Source: Eutreptiella sp. 'Long Island Sound 2002' (taxonomy: Eukaryota; Euglenozoa; Euglenophyceae; Eutreptiales; Eutreptiaceae). Taken from it: DNA of 64,000 bases. Made by a program: the position numbers and the translations under genes. Where the stretch lies: positions 33,358,819 through 33,422,818 of the forward strand of contig OZ038390.1 in NCBI GenBank assembly GCA_964036045.1. The letters are read 5' to 3'. This document shows, in pieces, positions 54,569 to 64,000 of this stretch. Below the pieces are notes generated by a model that was not told the origin of the DNA, searched no databases, and saw only the letters and a list, made by a program, of their open reading frames with translations. How positions within the stretch are numbered: position 1 is the stretch's first letter; each line of letters starts with the position of its first letter.

Positions 54569-54610
54569 CCCAAGTCCTGTGCAGTTTTCTTGTGCTCTGC
54601 TTGTGCAAAC
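54569..54610 (+). repeat. split direct repeat B2, right end of the YR element
   Basis: Identical to B1. Its terminal AAC borders the LINE sequence that resumes with taggaccttcgctg. Confidence 0.93.
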
Positions 54611-55498
54611 TAGGACCTTCGCTGTGCCCTACGCAAGACACATTTTCATGTTTCCACGCCGGCTTTTCTTACCCGATGGGTTAAGCGACTGTTAATTTGG
54701 CAACAGGTTCAGGTCTGGGTGCTATCCCCCAAAACGCTGTCCGCGTTCATTGATGTTGTACTTTCCTCTACTTCTGACACGCCTATAGCTTATCCTTCTC
54801 TCAGTGCCATACCACCCACGCCGCCACCCTCTAGAGCCCAACTACGGGCGGCCCGGCGCTTGGAACGTAAGTTGAGGTCCGTGGACAAACTAAACAAACA
54901 CTTGGAGCAGGCCAACACCCTGGCCAACCAGGGCCGAATCATGAACCCCCTGTACCCCGTAAAAGGCACGCCACATGGCCGCCGTCAGCACCACACCTGT
55001 ACCCCACACAAAACGGCCAAGAAGCCCAAACTACCAGCTCGGGAGACATCCCCAATCAGGCCTCTTGCCCTCGAATTTGATGGTGTCGCGGGCCCCAGTC
55101 GTCACAGCGAAACACTGGAACCGGTTCCGCCCCCATCCCCCCCTCCGTGCCTCAGTGATCTAGGCCTACATTTTATGCCCGATGATGTTGATAGCTTCTC
55201 CCCAGCACACTCCGTTTTAACTTTCCTGCACATCCCATCCCCTGCTAGGTCTGGCTCTTTCTTCTCCTCCCCTGCGGAACGCCAACCCTCCACCTCTTGC
55301 AGTGAGAGGGGGAGGGTGGTTGAATGGATTAAGGTGCCGTTGCACGTAGGAATTCAAGGCAACGAAGAAGCCGATTCTCTAGGTGAAAACGGGCGGCTGA
55401 GTAGCCCTCTGCTCAGACAGTCCGTTGCCCTTGCAGCTTGCAATATCAAACAATCTCTGGCCCCGAAAAGGGGAGCTTCCCCCCCCCCCCCCCCATGA
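54608..55498 (+). pseudogene. LINE 3' part: end of Cys-rich region and RNase H C-terminus
   Basis: In register with the left half through AAC, the frame reads TAG, then DLRCALRKTHFHVSTPAFLT and RWVKRLLIWQQVQVWVLSPK. It continues through a Pro/Arg-rich linker (LRAARRLERKLRSVDKLNKH) to VVEWIKVPLHVGIQGNEEAD, the conserved C-terminal RNase H motif (H-V-G-x-x-G-N-E-x-A-D). The YTDGS half of RNase H is missing, and the frame ends in a C tract at 55480-55494. Confidence 0.68.
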
Positions 55499-57980
55499 TT
55501 CGAAAATGACCCTGTCCAAACGAAATCTCACTGGAATTGGTCCGGTGCGCAGCAGGTCCGAACTAGAAAACAGCTTGTTGTCTTGGGGCCCTGCCTTTGA
55601 GAACCTACCTGGGGCACAAATGAGTGGGCTTGAACTTATCAGCGTCCCCTCCAGCAGAGAAGAAAGTGGGCAGCAAGAGGGGGCTCACCACATCCTGGTA
55701 AAAGCAGTGGTCTTTCAGAGAGCAGTGCAGGACCCTTCCAACAGGCCCACCACCTATGGAGCTCTGGGACGGGCCCCAATCTTCAATCACATTCATGCTC
55801 AATAGGTTTTTGGGAAACTGCTGCAAGCGTTGCCTTTTCTTCAGTGCAGACACCATGGTTTGTTGTGAAAGCGGTCCGACAGGTTGCATGCACAAGGGTG
55901 GCCACAGTCAAAGCAGAAACACTGGTGTTCTGGTGTTTGAAGGGATAAGGTATGAACAATTTAGATGAGATACCACGTATCCATCTGCCACAAGCAGACA
56001 TATCTACAATCAATCAAACCTCGAAAGTGCTGCTGGAGGGATGATGATATGTCGCGGCATCCACGACTCACTGTCTGGCCTGCCAACCACAGGCATCATG
56101 TTCAAGCACTCCTTCGGCTCTCAGTCTCTGTGGTTGTCCTATATGTGTGTGGGGCAATTGCTGAAAGGGTATCATATGAAGGGTCGGGTCAATTTAAAGC
56201 TAATTTGTGTTCGTTTTCTAGGCATCAAGACTTGAGTGCTGGTGAAGGAGTCCCGCGAGGCCCCCATAGAGATCGTGCTCTGGTCCGAGTCACTAGCAAA
56301 AAACCTGCGGTAGTGTCAGCATCAGAATCAAACTCAAAAACGTGGTCCCGCGAATGGGGGAGGCAAAACCAGTAGAGGATACCAACTGTAGGTCCAAGGA
56401 GGCGAGCACTTTGCATGTCCTTGCAATTCCCTGGGCACATTTCCTTTCCCTGCACATTACACTTCATTCTACAGACTCCATGGAAACAATGCTACCAGGG
56501 ATGCCTGTGGGCAGTCACTGTTCCTCAGAACCAGGGATGCCTGTGGGCAGTCCCTCATCCTCAGATTTGGAACAGCCGGTTGGGCTTGGCAGCCATTTTG
56601 AGTTTGAACAGGTTTGATTTCACAGGTCCAGGGGCAGATGCTGAGCAGTCGTTGACCAGATACTAGCGCATACACATGCCCCCCCCCCCCTTCATTTCGT
56701 AAAATGTATTTGAGATCAACAATTTTGTCCCCCCGAGATCCTGAATTTTCTTCATAGGGACCCCATTTGTAACCCTTTGAAGTCTCCGGTTTTCCGGAGA
56801 CCTCCGGAGACCTTGAATTTCCCCCATTTTTCCACTGGAGACTTGGAGACTGGATTTTTGTAAAGGGCCCCTGAGGAAACTCTTGTCAGCCCCTGGAAAA
56901 ATGAGACATGGAAAAATGGGGAAGTTGCCTGAACATGTCCCAGTTTTTACCCATTTCTCCCCCATTTTCCTCCATTTTCCTTTCTTCTTGGAACACTTTC
57001 ATACATTTTCCTTGATGTATTTGAAACAGTTCCCCTGTTTTCCCCCATTTTCCCCCATTTCCTCCCATTTCCCCCCATTTGGACCTGGAAGTTTCAGCAG
57101 CTTGTGATTCCATTCCATATGTTCCAAATGTGGGAGCCTGCAGTCCCTTTCTTCAGCCACATGATTTCGCCAAGTCAAAAAATTGCTGCAGTAAACCTCA
57201 GCAGGGGGATTTCTCTTGTCTCTTGCAGCAAAATTACCCTCCCCCAAGAAGAATGGCACTTACCCTTGAGTTCGCAAGATTCACCTTGCGCTCTACCATT
57301 GACAAGGTGAAGCGTGAGAAGCGGACAGGCAAGATGAGAAACAAGCAACAGCTCACACGCCCTTATCTAAGCACCCATGACCCCATTGAGCCATCGTTTT
57401 TGAGATCATGACTTTTGTGGTCCTTATGACGCTGAGATGCGGTATTCTCTGAGGGGTTGTTGCAGTTCTACTTATGCTGTTGTTGTCCTGTGCTTTGGTT
57501 TCAGCTCAGCATTTAGCCCCATCCCTTCATCACATTTTATTTTGACCCACTGTGGCACAGAACAATACGCTCTGGTGTTCTGGAGGTGCTTTACTGTGGT
57601 GCTGCTGCAAGGTTTAGGGCACCAACAGCAACACTAATAGTAAAAGCACCAATGCATAACCAGCAATCTTTGCCCCAAAATTCGGTGCAATCACCGGGGG
57701 CCGTCTCCTCGGTTCGGGTACACGACTCCCCCCTCCCCCCCCCCCCCCCCCCCCCCCCCCTGCCCTCCGGGCCCACTTAGTTACCAAGGGTCAATAGCTA
57801 CTAGCCATACCTATGGTGGCGCCGAAGGCACCTGAAATTTTTTTCATTCCCCTTGCCAACGTAGCATCCCTCCCCGCCCGGGCGGTGGAGCACCCCAACG
57901 CTATACTTGAACCCAACCTTGACTCTAACGCCCACCCCAACCCTCAGCCTGCTCTTAACCCTACACCTAACCCTACCCAT
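55499..57980. other. intergenic, no gene recognised
   Basis: Small ORFs (for example 56342-56617, with GMPVGS repeated twice) lack splice or family support. At 56935-57080 there is a degenerate ccccattttcc repeat, at 56785-56815 a ccggagacctccggagac duplication, at 57736-57761 a C tract of about 26, and at 57950-57980 degenerate telomere-like aaccct units. Confidence 0.5.
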
Positions 57981-60246
57981 GACCCTAATCAAGACTGAAT
58001 ATTGGGACCGAGCTCGGGGGGAGGGAACATCAGCTATGACTGGTGAGGGACATCAAGAATGATTGATGGCTCTTGACAAAGTGACATCAGCTTGCAAGTG
58101 AACCCCATCACCACGAGGCCCACTTTCAGGCTTTTGGATTCTTAGGGGCCAATGCCCAAAAGGGCTCAAATGGGCTCATTTCACCCGTGGTTAGGATGAG
58201 GTTTGGAAAAATGCGTTTTTGACCCATTTTTGACCCATTTTTGGTCCCAAAACAGCCCCATTTTCAAGGCATTTTGGGATTTTCGGAGGACCAAAATGGG
58301 CCACCACAAGCTCAAAGCGGTCCAAAAACACTTGTTTTGGCGTCGCACATGGTCTAGGATCATTTTTGAGAAAAGTCATCTTTTTGCCCCTGCTGGACCC
58401 TGGACCCTGTTGACCCATTTGGGCACCCACCTGTTTGGGCTTGAGCTTGCAGCTTGCCGCAGCCTAGTGGGCCTAGGTATTGGGGTCTAGGCGTCCGTTT
58501 GGGCAATTCTAAGGGGTGGAAACCACAAAAAGTGGCGGGTTGCGAGTGGAGTAGGTGCCCTCGGAATCGCATTTTGAGCCATGTAGCCAAAGATATGGCC
58601 TATTCTTGGTTTGTGGCTGTCGGCATTTGGAGCTTCTTGGGGGCCTTTTTGGGCCGTTTCCGCGACATATCATGGAGTTAGAGGCCGCAAAGAGCTCGTT
58701 GACACGGGGAAGTCAAGCCGCACGTGGAGTTTACCCACCGTTTCCTTCATTTGGCCGTTTTGAATGTGTTCCAGGGCTTTTTTGGCCCAAAAATGGCGGT
58801 TTTTGGCCCTAAACTGCAGTTTTTGAAACTGAGGTCCGCCACTTGCGAATTCCGTTCCCGGCCGCCACCGTTGAGTTTCTTGCTCAAACTTTGTGTGATT
58901 GTACTTCACACCCATAGGTATCATCCACCAAAATTTCACCCGAATCTGAAGCACCACGACGGAGTTGTGATTTTTACCCATTTCGCGCGTGCTGCTTGCT
59001 TGCTGCTGCTGCTGCTGCTAAACCTGGTAGGTCCACCCTAGACACTAAAAAGGGTTATAAAACCAAGACTGGTTCCACCAGCTCGGTGACCCTAATCAAG
59101 ACTGAATATTGGGACCGAGCTTGTGGGGGAGGGAACATCAGCTATGACTGGTGAGGGACATCAAGAATGATTGATGGCTCTTGACAAAGTGAAATCAGCT
59201 TGCAAGTGAACCCCATCACCACGAGGCCACTTTCAAAGCTTTTTGGATTTCTTAGGGGCCAAAATGCCCCAAAATGGGCTCAAAATGGGCTCATTTCACC
59301 CGTTGTGCACCCCAAATGGTCTAGGATGAGGTTTGGAAAAATGCGTTTTTGACCCATTTTTGACCCATTTTTGGTCCCAAAACAGCCCATTTTCAAGGCA
59401 TTTTGGGATTTTAGGAGGACCAAAATGGGCCACCACAAGCTCAAAGCGGGCCAAAAACACTTGTTTTGGCGTCGCACATGGTCTAGGATCATTTTGAGAA
59501 AAGTCATCTTTTTGCCCCTGCTGGACCCTGGACCCTGTTGACCCATTTGGGCACCCACCTGTTTGGGCTACCCATTTGGGCACCCACCTGTTTGGGCTTG
59601 AGCTTGCAGCTTGCCGCAGCCTAGTGGGCCTAGGTATTGGGGTCTAGGCGTCCGTTTGGGCAATTCTAAGGGGTGGAAACCACAAAAAGTGGCGGGTTGC
59701 GCGTGGAGTAGGTGCCCTCGGAATCGCATTTTGAGCCATGTAGCCAAAGATATGGCCTATTCTTGGTTTGTGGCTGTCGGCATTTGGAGCTTCTTGGGGG
59801 CCTTTTTGGGCCGTTTCCGCGACATATCATGGAGTTAGAGGGCCGCAAAGAGCTCGTTGACACGGGGAAGTCAAGCCGCACGTGGAGTTTACCCACCGTT
59901 TCCCTTCATTTGGCCGTTTTGAATGTGTTCCAGGGCTTTTTTGGCCCAAAAATGGCGGTTTTTGGCCCTAAACTGCAGTTTTTGAAACTGAGGTCCGCCA
60001 CTTGCGAATTCCGTTCCCGGCCGCCACCGTTGAGTTTCTTGCTCAAACTTTGTGTGATTGTACTTCACACCCATAGGTATCATCCACCAAAATTTCACCC
60101 GAATCTGAAGCACCACGACGGAGTTGTGATTTTTACCCATTTCGCGCGTGCTGCTTGCTTGCTGCTGCTGCTGCTGCTAAACCTGGTAGGTCCACCCTAG
60201 ACACTAAAAAGGGTTATAAAACCAAGACTGGTTCCACCAGCTCGGT
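57981..60246. repeat. tandem duplication of a ~1.1-kb unit
   Basis: Copy 1 57981-59087 and copy 2 59088-60246, both starting gaccctaatcaagactgaat and ending accagctcggt. Copy 2 carries an extra 29-bp internal duplication (acccatttgggcacccacct... near 59540-59597) and about 20 bp near 59300. Both contain (ctg)n near the end. A diverged relative lies at 13.9-14.3 kb. Parallel ORFs in both copies lack coding character. Confidence 0.88.
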
Positions 60247-61010
60247 GACCCTAGCCCTAGCTCTCACCCCAGAGGGAGGGCAAGGGGAGGTAACGGGAGC
60301 CCGTGCCCCCCCCCCCCCCACCACCCCAAATCGCCCCACTGGGGCTGCTGGGGTACTCGCCGCCAAACCCTGCTATTGCCTGCAGATCACAGGAACGAAG
60401 CGTCCAGACAGAATTTCAAACTCAGAGGCTGGGCCTTCGGCCCCCTCACACCAACTATGCCACTCCAGCCATGCGTAATGTCTACAGCACCATGACACAC
60501 CAACAGCAATCGAACACACAGACACACAGCAGAACACACCATAGGACTACCACAGCAACTGAGAGCCGAAGGAGTGCTTGATTACAGTAGCAGTGGGAGG
60601 TAAGACACACAGTATGTCGCATGAAGGCAGCACTTGCCGATATATAAGTCATCAGGTGAACACGCACGAATGTTGAAGTTTGATTGTAGATATGGATGTA
60701 GCTTTTATGACGGATGAATACATTGTGCTTCATCTAGATTGTCCATAGCATATCCTCTCGAACACAAGAACAGTTGCAGTGTGAATGATGATTGCGCTCA
60801 AATCGCCCCACCTGGACCCCCCCCCCCAACCCACCCTCCCGACCGCCCCCCCCCCCCCCATCGCCCCTCCGTGAACCCCCCCCCCCCTCCAATGCCCCCC
60901 CCCCCCCCCCCCCCCCCCCCCACCTGGGGGCCTTCGGCCCATTTCTACTGGGGGGGGGTCGCATACAAAAGCGAGGTGACGGCCCACCCGTGGGTGCAAT
61001 AGAGAACAGC
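60247..61010. other. spacer rich in C tracts
   Basis: It contains several C tracts, the longest about 27 bases at 60895-60921. No gene recognised. Confidence 0.5.
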
Positions 61011-61385
61011 AGTGACAGTCGTGTCAGTGGCTGTCCATCAGCAGCTGCCGGTGGGGTGGGGCCTATTGATCAATTTTCCAGTCGCCTTGTGTACGCCTGC
61101 TCTTTGTGCAAGGCAGAAGGGTTGGCTGCAACCAAAGCCCATACACGAACAATTACACTAAGAAATACCAAGAAACTAAGGGCATACAGCATATACAAGG
61201 ACAGCAAATGCACTACATGTTTACATCAACGGTGGGAAACAACAAACATTGATGAAATGCTGCACAACAGAACAGTGACACAAGCCCAATACATGCTGCA
61301 ACAACTGATACACTGGGATACAATGCAACGCGGCTACTACAACCACCTGAACCACTGTGTGACACTGTTCCTATCAGACCTTTGA
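61011..61385 (+). CDS. hypothetical ORF fragment with CxxC pairs
   Basis: The frame reads PIDQFSSRLVYACSLCKAEG, a lysine/threonine-rich stretch (TLRNTKKLRAYSIYKDSK), CTTCLHQRWETTNIDEMLH, then helical QAQYMLQQLIHWDTMQRGYY and NHLNHCVTLFLSDL before TGA at 61383. Two CxxC pairs could hold zinc. Composition is unlike the neighbouring low-complexity frames, so it may be a real terminal exon or the end of a transposon ORF. No family was recognised and no convincing upstream exon was found; the frame enters C tracts before 60990. Confidence 0.35.
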   Translation, partial: SDSRVSGCPSAAAGGVGPIDQFSSRLVYACSLCKAEGLAATKAHTRTITLRNTKKLRAYSIYKDSKCTTCLHQRWETTNIDEMLHNRTVTQAQYMLQQLIHWDTMQRGYYNHLNHCVTLFLSDL

Positions 61386-63342
61386 CGTACAAAAACAACT
61401 CCTCATGTACCGCAAACGTGCACGTGGACACAGGTCACCACACCAGTGGGAGAATGACCAGGACCATGCACTACTAACAAGCGGGAAGTCCCCCTCAACG
61501 ACCTGGGCTCCTCAGTCGACACCCAACACCAAGCACGCTGCAAACCACGGGAGCACAAGGGGGTCCAGTCTTGATCTGAAGCCTGTTTGCGTTTGCATAC
61601 CCGTGATCAAGATTGACCTCACGTCTCTTCCAAAAGCATTTGTGCTTATGCTTCAGCAGTGCAGGACTGAGGCCAGAACCATGAGTGCCCAATTTCATCA
61701 AAGAAAGATGTATGCCTGACACACATAGCCACTAGTAAATTCGTGTGTTCCCTCCCTTTTGTGTACTGATTGCTTTGAGGGCTCACAAAGAAATATTTGA
61801 CAGGGTCTAGACAAGAGCACTGAACGTTGTACGAAATGCCTAAATGTTCCAGACAACTGCCATAGGCATCCGATGGCAGAACAGCACTAGAACTAGACTG
61901 CGAAGGCATACTGTGCTTAGTGTTGCATGCTGATAATTTCGAAGGCACCTTTAGAGAATGCTAAATTCTGAGCTGAAACCCCCCGTGTTCCTAAATGTCC
62001 TTTTTTCACACCATTGACAAACACTATTGTTCAGTTTGGGGGCAGAACTTTGGGAATCTTGTTGCCATATGACACCGCATCTTCCGACAAAAGTTGCACC
62101 AACATTGAAAACACTGAAACATTTGGAATTATGTTCTGATTCTTGTCCCAGATCTCGCTTGCTGCTGTTACCAGAACCCCCCTGGCCCTTCGTACCAATA
62201 CCAACATCATCGATGGAGAGTGCCCTCCAAACATCATGGTTTGGGAATGACTGAATGTGAAGCCTGCCAGCCTACCAGTGCTGGGAGGGGAGTGGACGCC
62301 ATGGGGGCAGTGGGACAAGCATTCCACTCTCACTCACAAAGCCCCCCCCCCCCCCGTCCCTGCTTGCTGCTTGCAATAAACCACATCTCACCCCAGAATC
62401 TCAAATGGAATAGAAACTGAACTTGCGAAACCCAGCTCAGTGACCCTAACTCCTGGTGGAGTGTACATGGGAGGAGGGTACATGCACTGCACACTCCTCT
62501 GCAGGATATGTTGGGCAACACAGCACAGAAGCTGCAGCCCTCGGAAGCAGTGCGGAAAACCAATTTTAGATCGGCTGCAGTGAAGTCCAACCCAAGCCTG
62601 AACTCCTACATTGAGGGCTATGAAACAGACAACAGGTCCAGTTCTTCCAGGGCTTCCAGGCCCGGCTCCATGGGGGCCATTTCTTCCAAGGTCTCCAGGC
62701 CTGGTTCCATGGGGTTTATCAGCCCTTCGCCGCAGATGCAGAGTCCGCAAACTAAGGACACAGGGTGCCAGTCAAGGGTCCCAGTGTGGCCTTTGAAGGT
62801 GTGGTCCTCCTATTGCCATTTCCATTGAGCCACTTCACTGAATTCTCCACTTGCCAGCACCCAGCGCCCCAAGGGGAGGGGGTGTTCTGTGCTTGATGAT
62901 ATGTGAACCCACCAGAATATAGTTCATAGTGCTTAGGTGCAGTGGAACCGCATCGCACTTCTTGTCTTTGCCTCTCTACTGCAGCGAAAGGCGCCTATGA
63001 CACGTCACTGAAGAGCTTTTCTCTTTGACTTTTGGTTTGCACTTCTGCTCTGTGCCTGACGGTACCGGTGGTGCACACGCATCTGTATCCCATAGCAGGG
63101 GCGGAGAAGAGAGCACAGGACTAAGCACAGGGCATGTGCCTCAGGGGGAGCGTCAGCGCGCCGGGCAGGCGCTAGGCATCTGTTTGGGCCACTGTTGATA
63201 CGGAGCCCTAATCCACGCTTTTGGCATGGCCCCTTTCCCGTTGGGGATATGGACTGGCCCCTTTCCAGTTGGGGATATGGACTAGCCCCTTTGAGGGTGG
63301 GGATATGGACAGGCCCCTGCTTTTACTTTCATTGGAAGAAGG
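61386..63342. other. intergenic, no gene recognised
   Basis: Small ORFs on both strands (for example the minus frame 61948-61646) are not supported by splice sites or family resemblance. A three- to four-unit 28-bp minisatellite lies at 63222-63318. Confidence 0.45.
63222..63318. repeat. 28-bp minisatellite
   Basis: Three to four units of ggccccttt(c)c.gttgggga plus tatggact. The unit is not a multiple of three. Confidence 0.82.
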
Positions 63343-63700
63343 AATGGAACTTTGACGGCCCGGCAACAGTCGTACAATCATGGGCATGGGCGGTATAGGG
63401 CACGCATTGAGCATTTGTTTGGTCATTTGTGGCATTGGGGTTTGGTTAGGAACATCTGGCGTAGCGCCCCCAATGAATTGCACCAGTCCGTGCGTGTTTT
63501 GGTGCATTTCACGCAATTTTGCATTCGGAGGCAGGTCACCCTCGTTATGGACCATGGGGCCATGTCCCACTTCATGTTTGGGCTGACAACAGCAACCCAG
63601 CCGCCACGCAAGATGAAGGAGAGGATGAGATGTGTGTGCCTTGTGTTGTCAGAAGCGCCCCACCATCACAGCTTGTGGTGAGTGCAGAGAGCATTTTTGT
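63343..63700 (+). pseudogene. PIF/Harbinger-like transposase C-terminal part (copy c)
   Basis: The frame reads TARQQSYNHGHGRYRARIEH, LFGHLWHWGLVRNIWRS, then LHQSVRVLVHFTQFCIRRQV. A YN...R.R.EH.FG.L signature is what follows the last acidic catalytic residue in DDE_Tnp_4 / Harbinger-type transposases. A one-base shift then gives RYGPWGHVPLHVWADNSN and an acidic EDEGEDE-like end, matching copies a (15.4 kb) and b (32.9 kb). The DDE residues lie upstream and are not found. A relic, but the best preserved of the three. Confidence 0.62.
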
Positions 63701-64000
63701 GAAAGTATTGATGCCTACACTGGTGGGGAACCAATTGCTTATTAGCCATTGCATGAGTAATACACATTGATGTTGAAAATCTCCATTTCGCCTTATGCAG
63801 ATCGCTTGGTAGGGAAGGTCTGCAGTCCACTCTGGTCGACTTGGGGGGCTCCTCTAGGGGAGGGTTAAATCCGGGGTTACAGTCGGGATAGTTAATACAA
63901 AAGTAGTGCACTGGGCGCGCACCAGGCAAACCCCCCCCCCCCCCCCCGCCCCTCAGCCCTCTTGTGTGTTTGTGGTGACCCACAGCACTTGGCTGTAGCC
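63701..64000. other. right edge, dispersed repeat fragment
   Basis: 63836-63930 resembles 10817-10905 in transporter intron 2 (phrase ttaatacaaaagtagtgcac and cagg/caaac before a C tract), indicating a dispersed repeat. No gene. Confidence 0.55.

Larger units (their letters stand above)
48056..54610 (+). mobile_element. tyrosine-recombinase retrotransposon with split direct repeats
   Basis: Layout: A1 (48056-48123) - ORFs - B1 (54224-54265) joined to A2 (54263-54330) - spacer - B2 (54569-54610). The A copies (68 bp) and the B copies (42 bp) are identical in sequence. This split-direct-repeat structure is the hallmark of PAT/Ngaro/Kangaroo-type elements. Coding order is gag-like, tyrosine recombinase, RT-RNase H and a small basic ORF; no methyltransferase is seen. 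It sits inside the LINE C-terminal region. Left flank, right flank and the B1/A2 junction all share AAC, and taking out everything between the two outer AAC triplets leaves the LINE in frame, with no target-site duplication. Identity of the repeats suggests a recent insertion. Confidence 0.9.
45661..55498 (+). mobile_element. 5'-truncated LINE, split by a YR retrotransposon
   Basis: The body is 45661-48058 plus 54608-55498. In order: EN-RT linker, reverse transcriptase, C-terminal region with Cys-rich knuckle, then (after the insertion) the end of the Cys-rich region and the C-terminal half of RNase H. No endonuclease domain is present. At least two frame breaks and two in-frame stops make it inactive. 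The 3' end is not defined; coding resemblance stops at a C tract at about 55480-55494. Confidence 0.78.

Noticed and set aside
57940-57985. Telomere or subtelomere boundary
   Set aside because: Only a few degenerate aaccct words occur (also ttaggg twice at 44292 and ccctag near 60250), surrounded by ordinary sequence on both sides.
58203-60200. Paired ORFs in the 1.1-kb tandem duplication
   Set aside because: They are kept in parallel by recent duplication, not selection; the frame lengths differ between copies and the composition is not protein-like.

Overview
The window is nuclear DNA of a eukaryote with large, spliced genes and very many repeats, most likely a unicellular alga or other protist. 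The signs are canonical GT-AG introns of 0.9 to 6.5 kb, a single 11-exon gene filling half the window with about 5% coding content, several classes of eukaryotic transposons, and dozens of homopolymeric C (or G) tracts, mostly 9 to 17 bases and up to about 27. There are no bacterial operons and no rRNA genes, and no intact tRNA gene was found. The species cannot be named from the sequence.

Region by region (all host coding sequence is on the + strand). 1-2620: the last two exons of a cysteine-rich protein whose gene starts off the left edge; its intron carries an antisense, broken transposon-like ORF. 2621-8640: intergenic, with a 361-bp MITE whose inverted termini begin in poly-C. 8641-40132: a complete 11-exon gene for a 528-residue nodulin-like/NFD4-type major facilitator superfamily transporter. 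Its joined coding length is exactly 1587 nt and every splice phase closes. Its introns hold three copies plus one fragment of a composite element built from tandem ~195-bp satellite units (6, 9 and 3 units), a nested retroposon with a target-site duplication, transposase tails, microsatellites and minisatellites, and a second MITE. 40133-45660: a second copy of the retroposon, a decayed LINE (RT thumb and RNase H), another RNase H fragment, and an eight-unit ~84-bp tandem array. 45661-55498: a 5'-truncated, decayed LINE interrupted by a 6.5-kb tyrosine-recombinase (YR) retrotransposon at 48056-54610. 55499-64000: intergenic repeats, including a ~1.1-kb tandem duplication, an unrecognised ORF, and the C-terminal part of a PIF/Harbinger-like transposase.

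The most informative object is the YR retrotransposon. It has textbook split direct repeats (A1 - ORFs - B1A2 - B2, 68 bp and 42 bp, each pair identical). Removing it at a shared AAC triplet puts the host LINE back in register without a target-site duplication, as expected for integration of a circular intermediate by a tyrosine recombinase. Its gene order is gag-like, YR, RT-RNase H, then a small basic ORF. Gag-like and YR share one frame across a single TGA, and two poly-C tracts shift the frame around the RT N-terminus. Poly-C tracts also separate the satellite units, cap the MITEs and break LINE-type ORFs, so C-tract expansion or contraction looks like a major mutational theme of this genome (or of its assembly).

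The two host genes do not form a pathway that can be read from the sequence. Nearly everything else is layered mobile DNA, and the nesting gives relative ages: LINE older than YR element, composite element older than the retroposon inserted in it.
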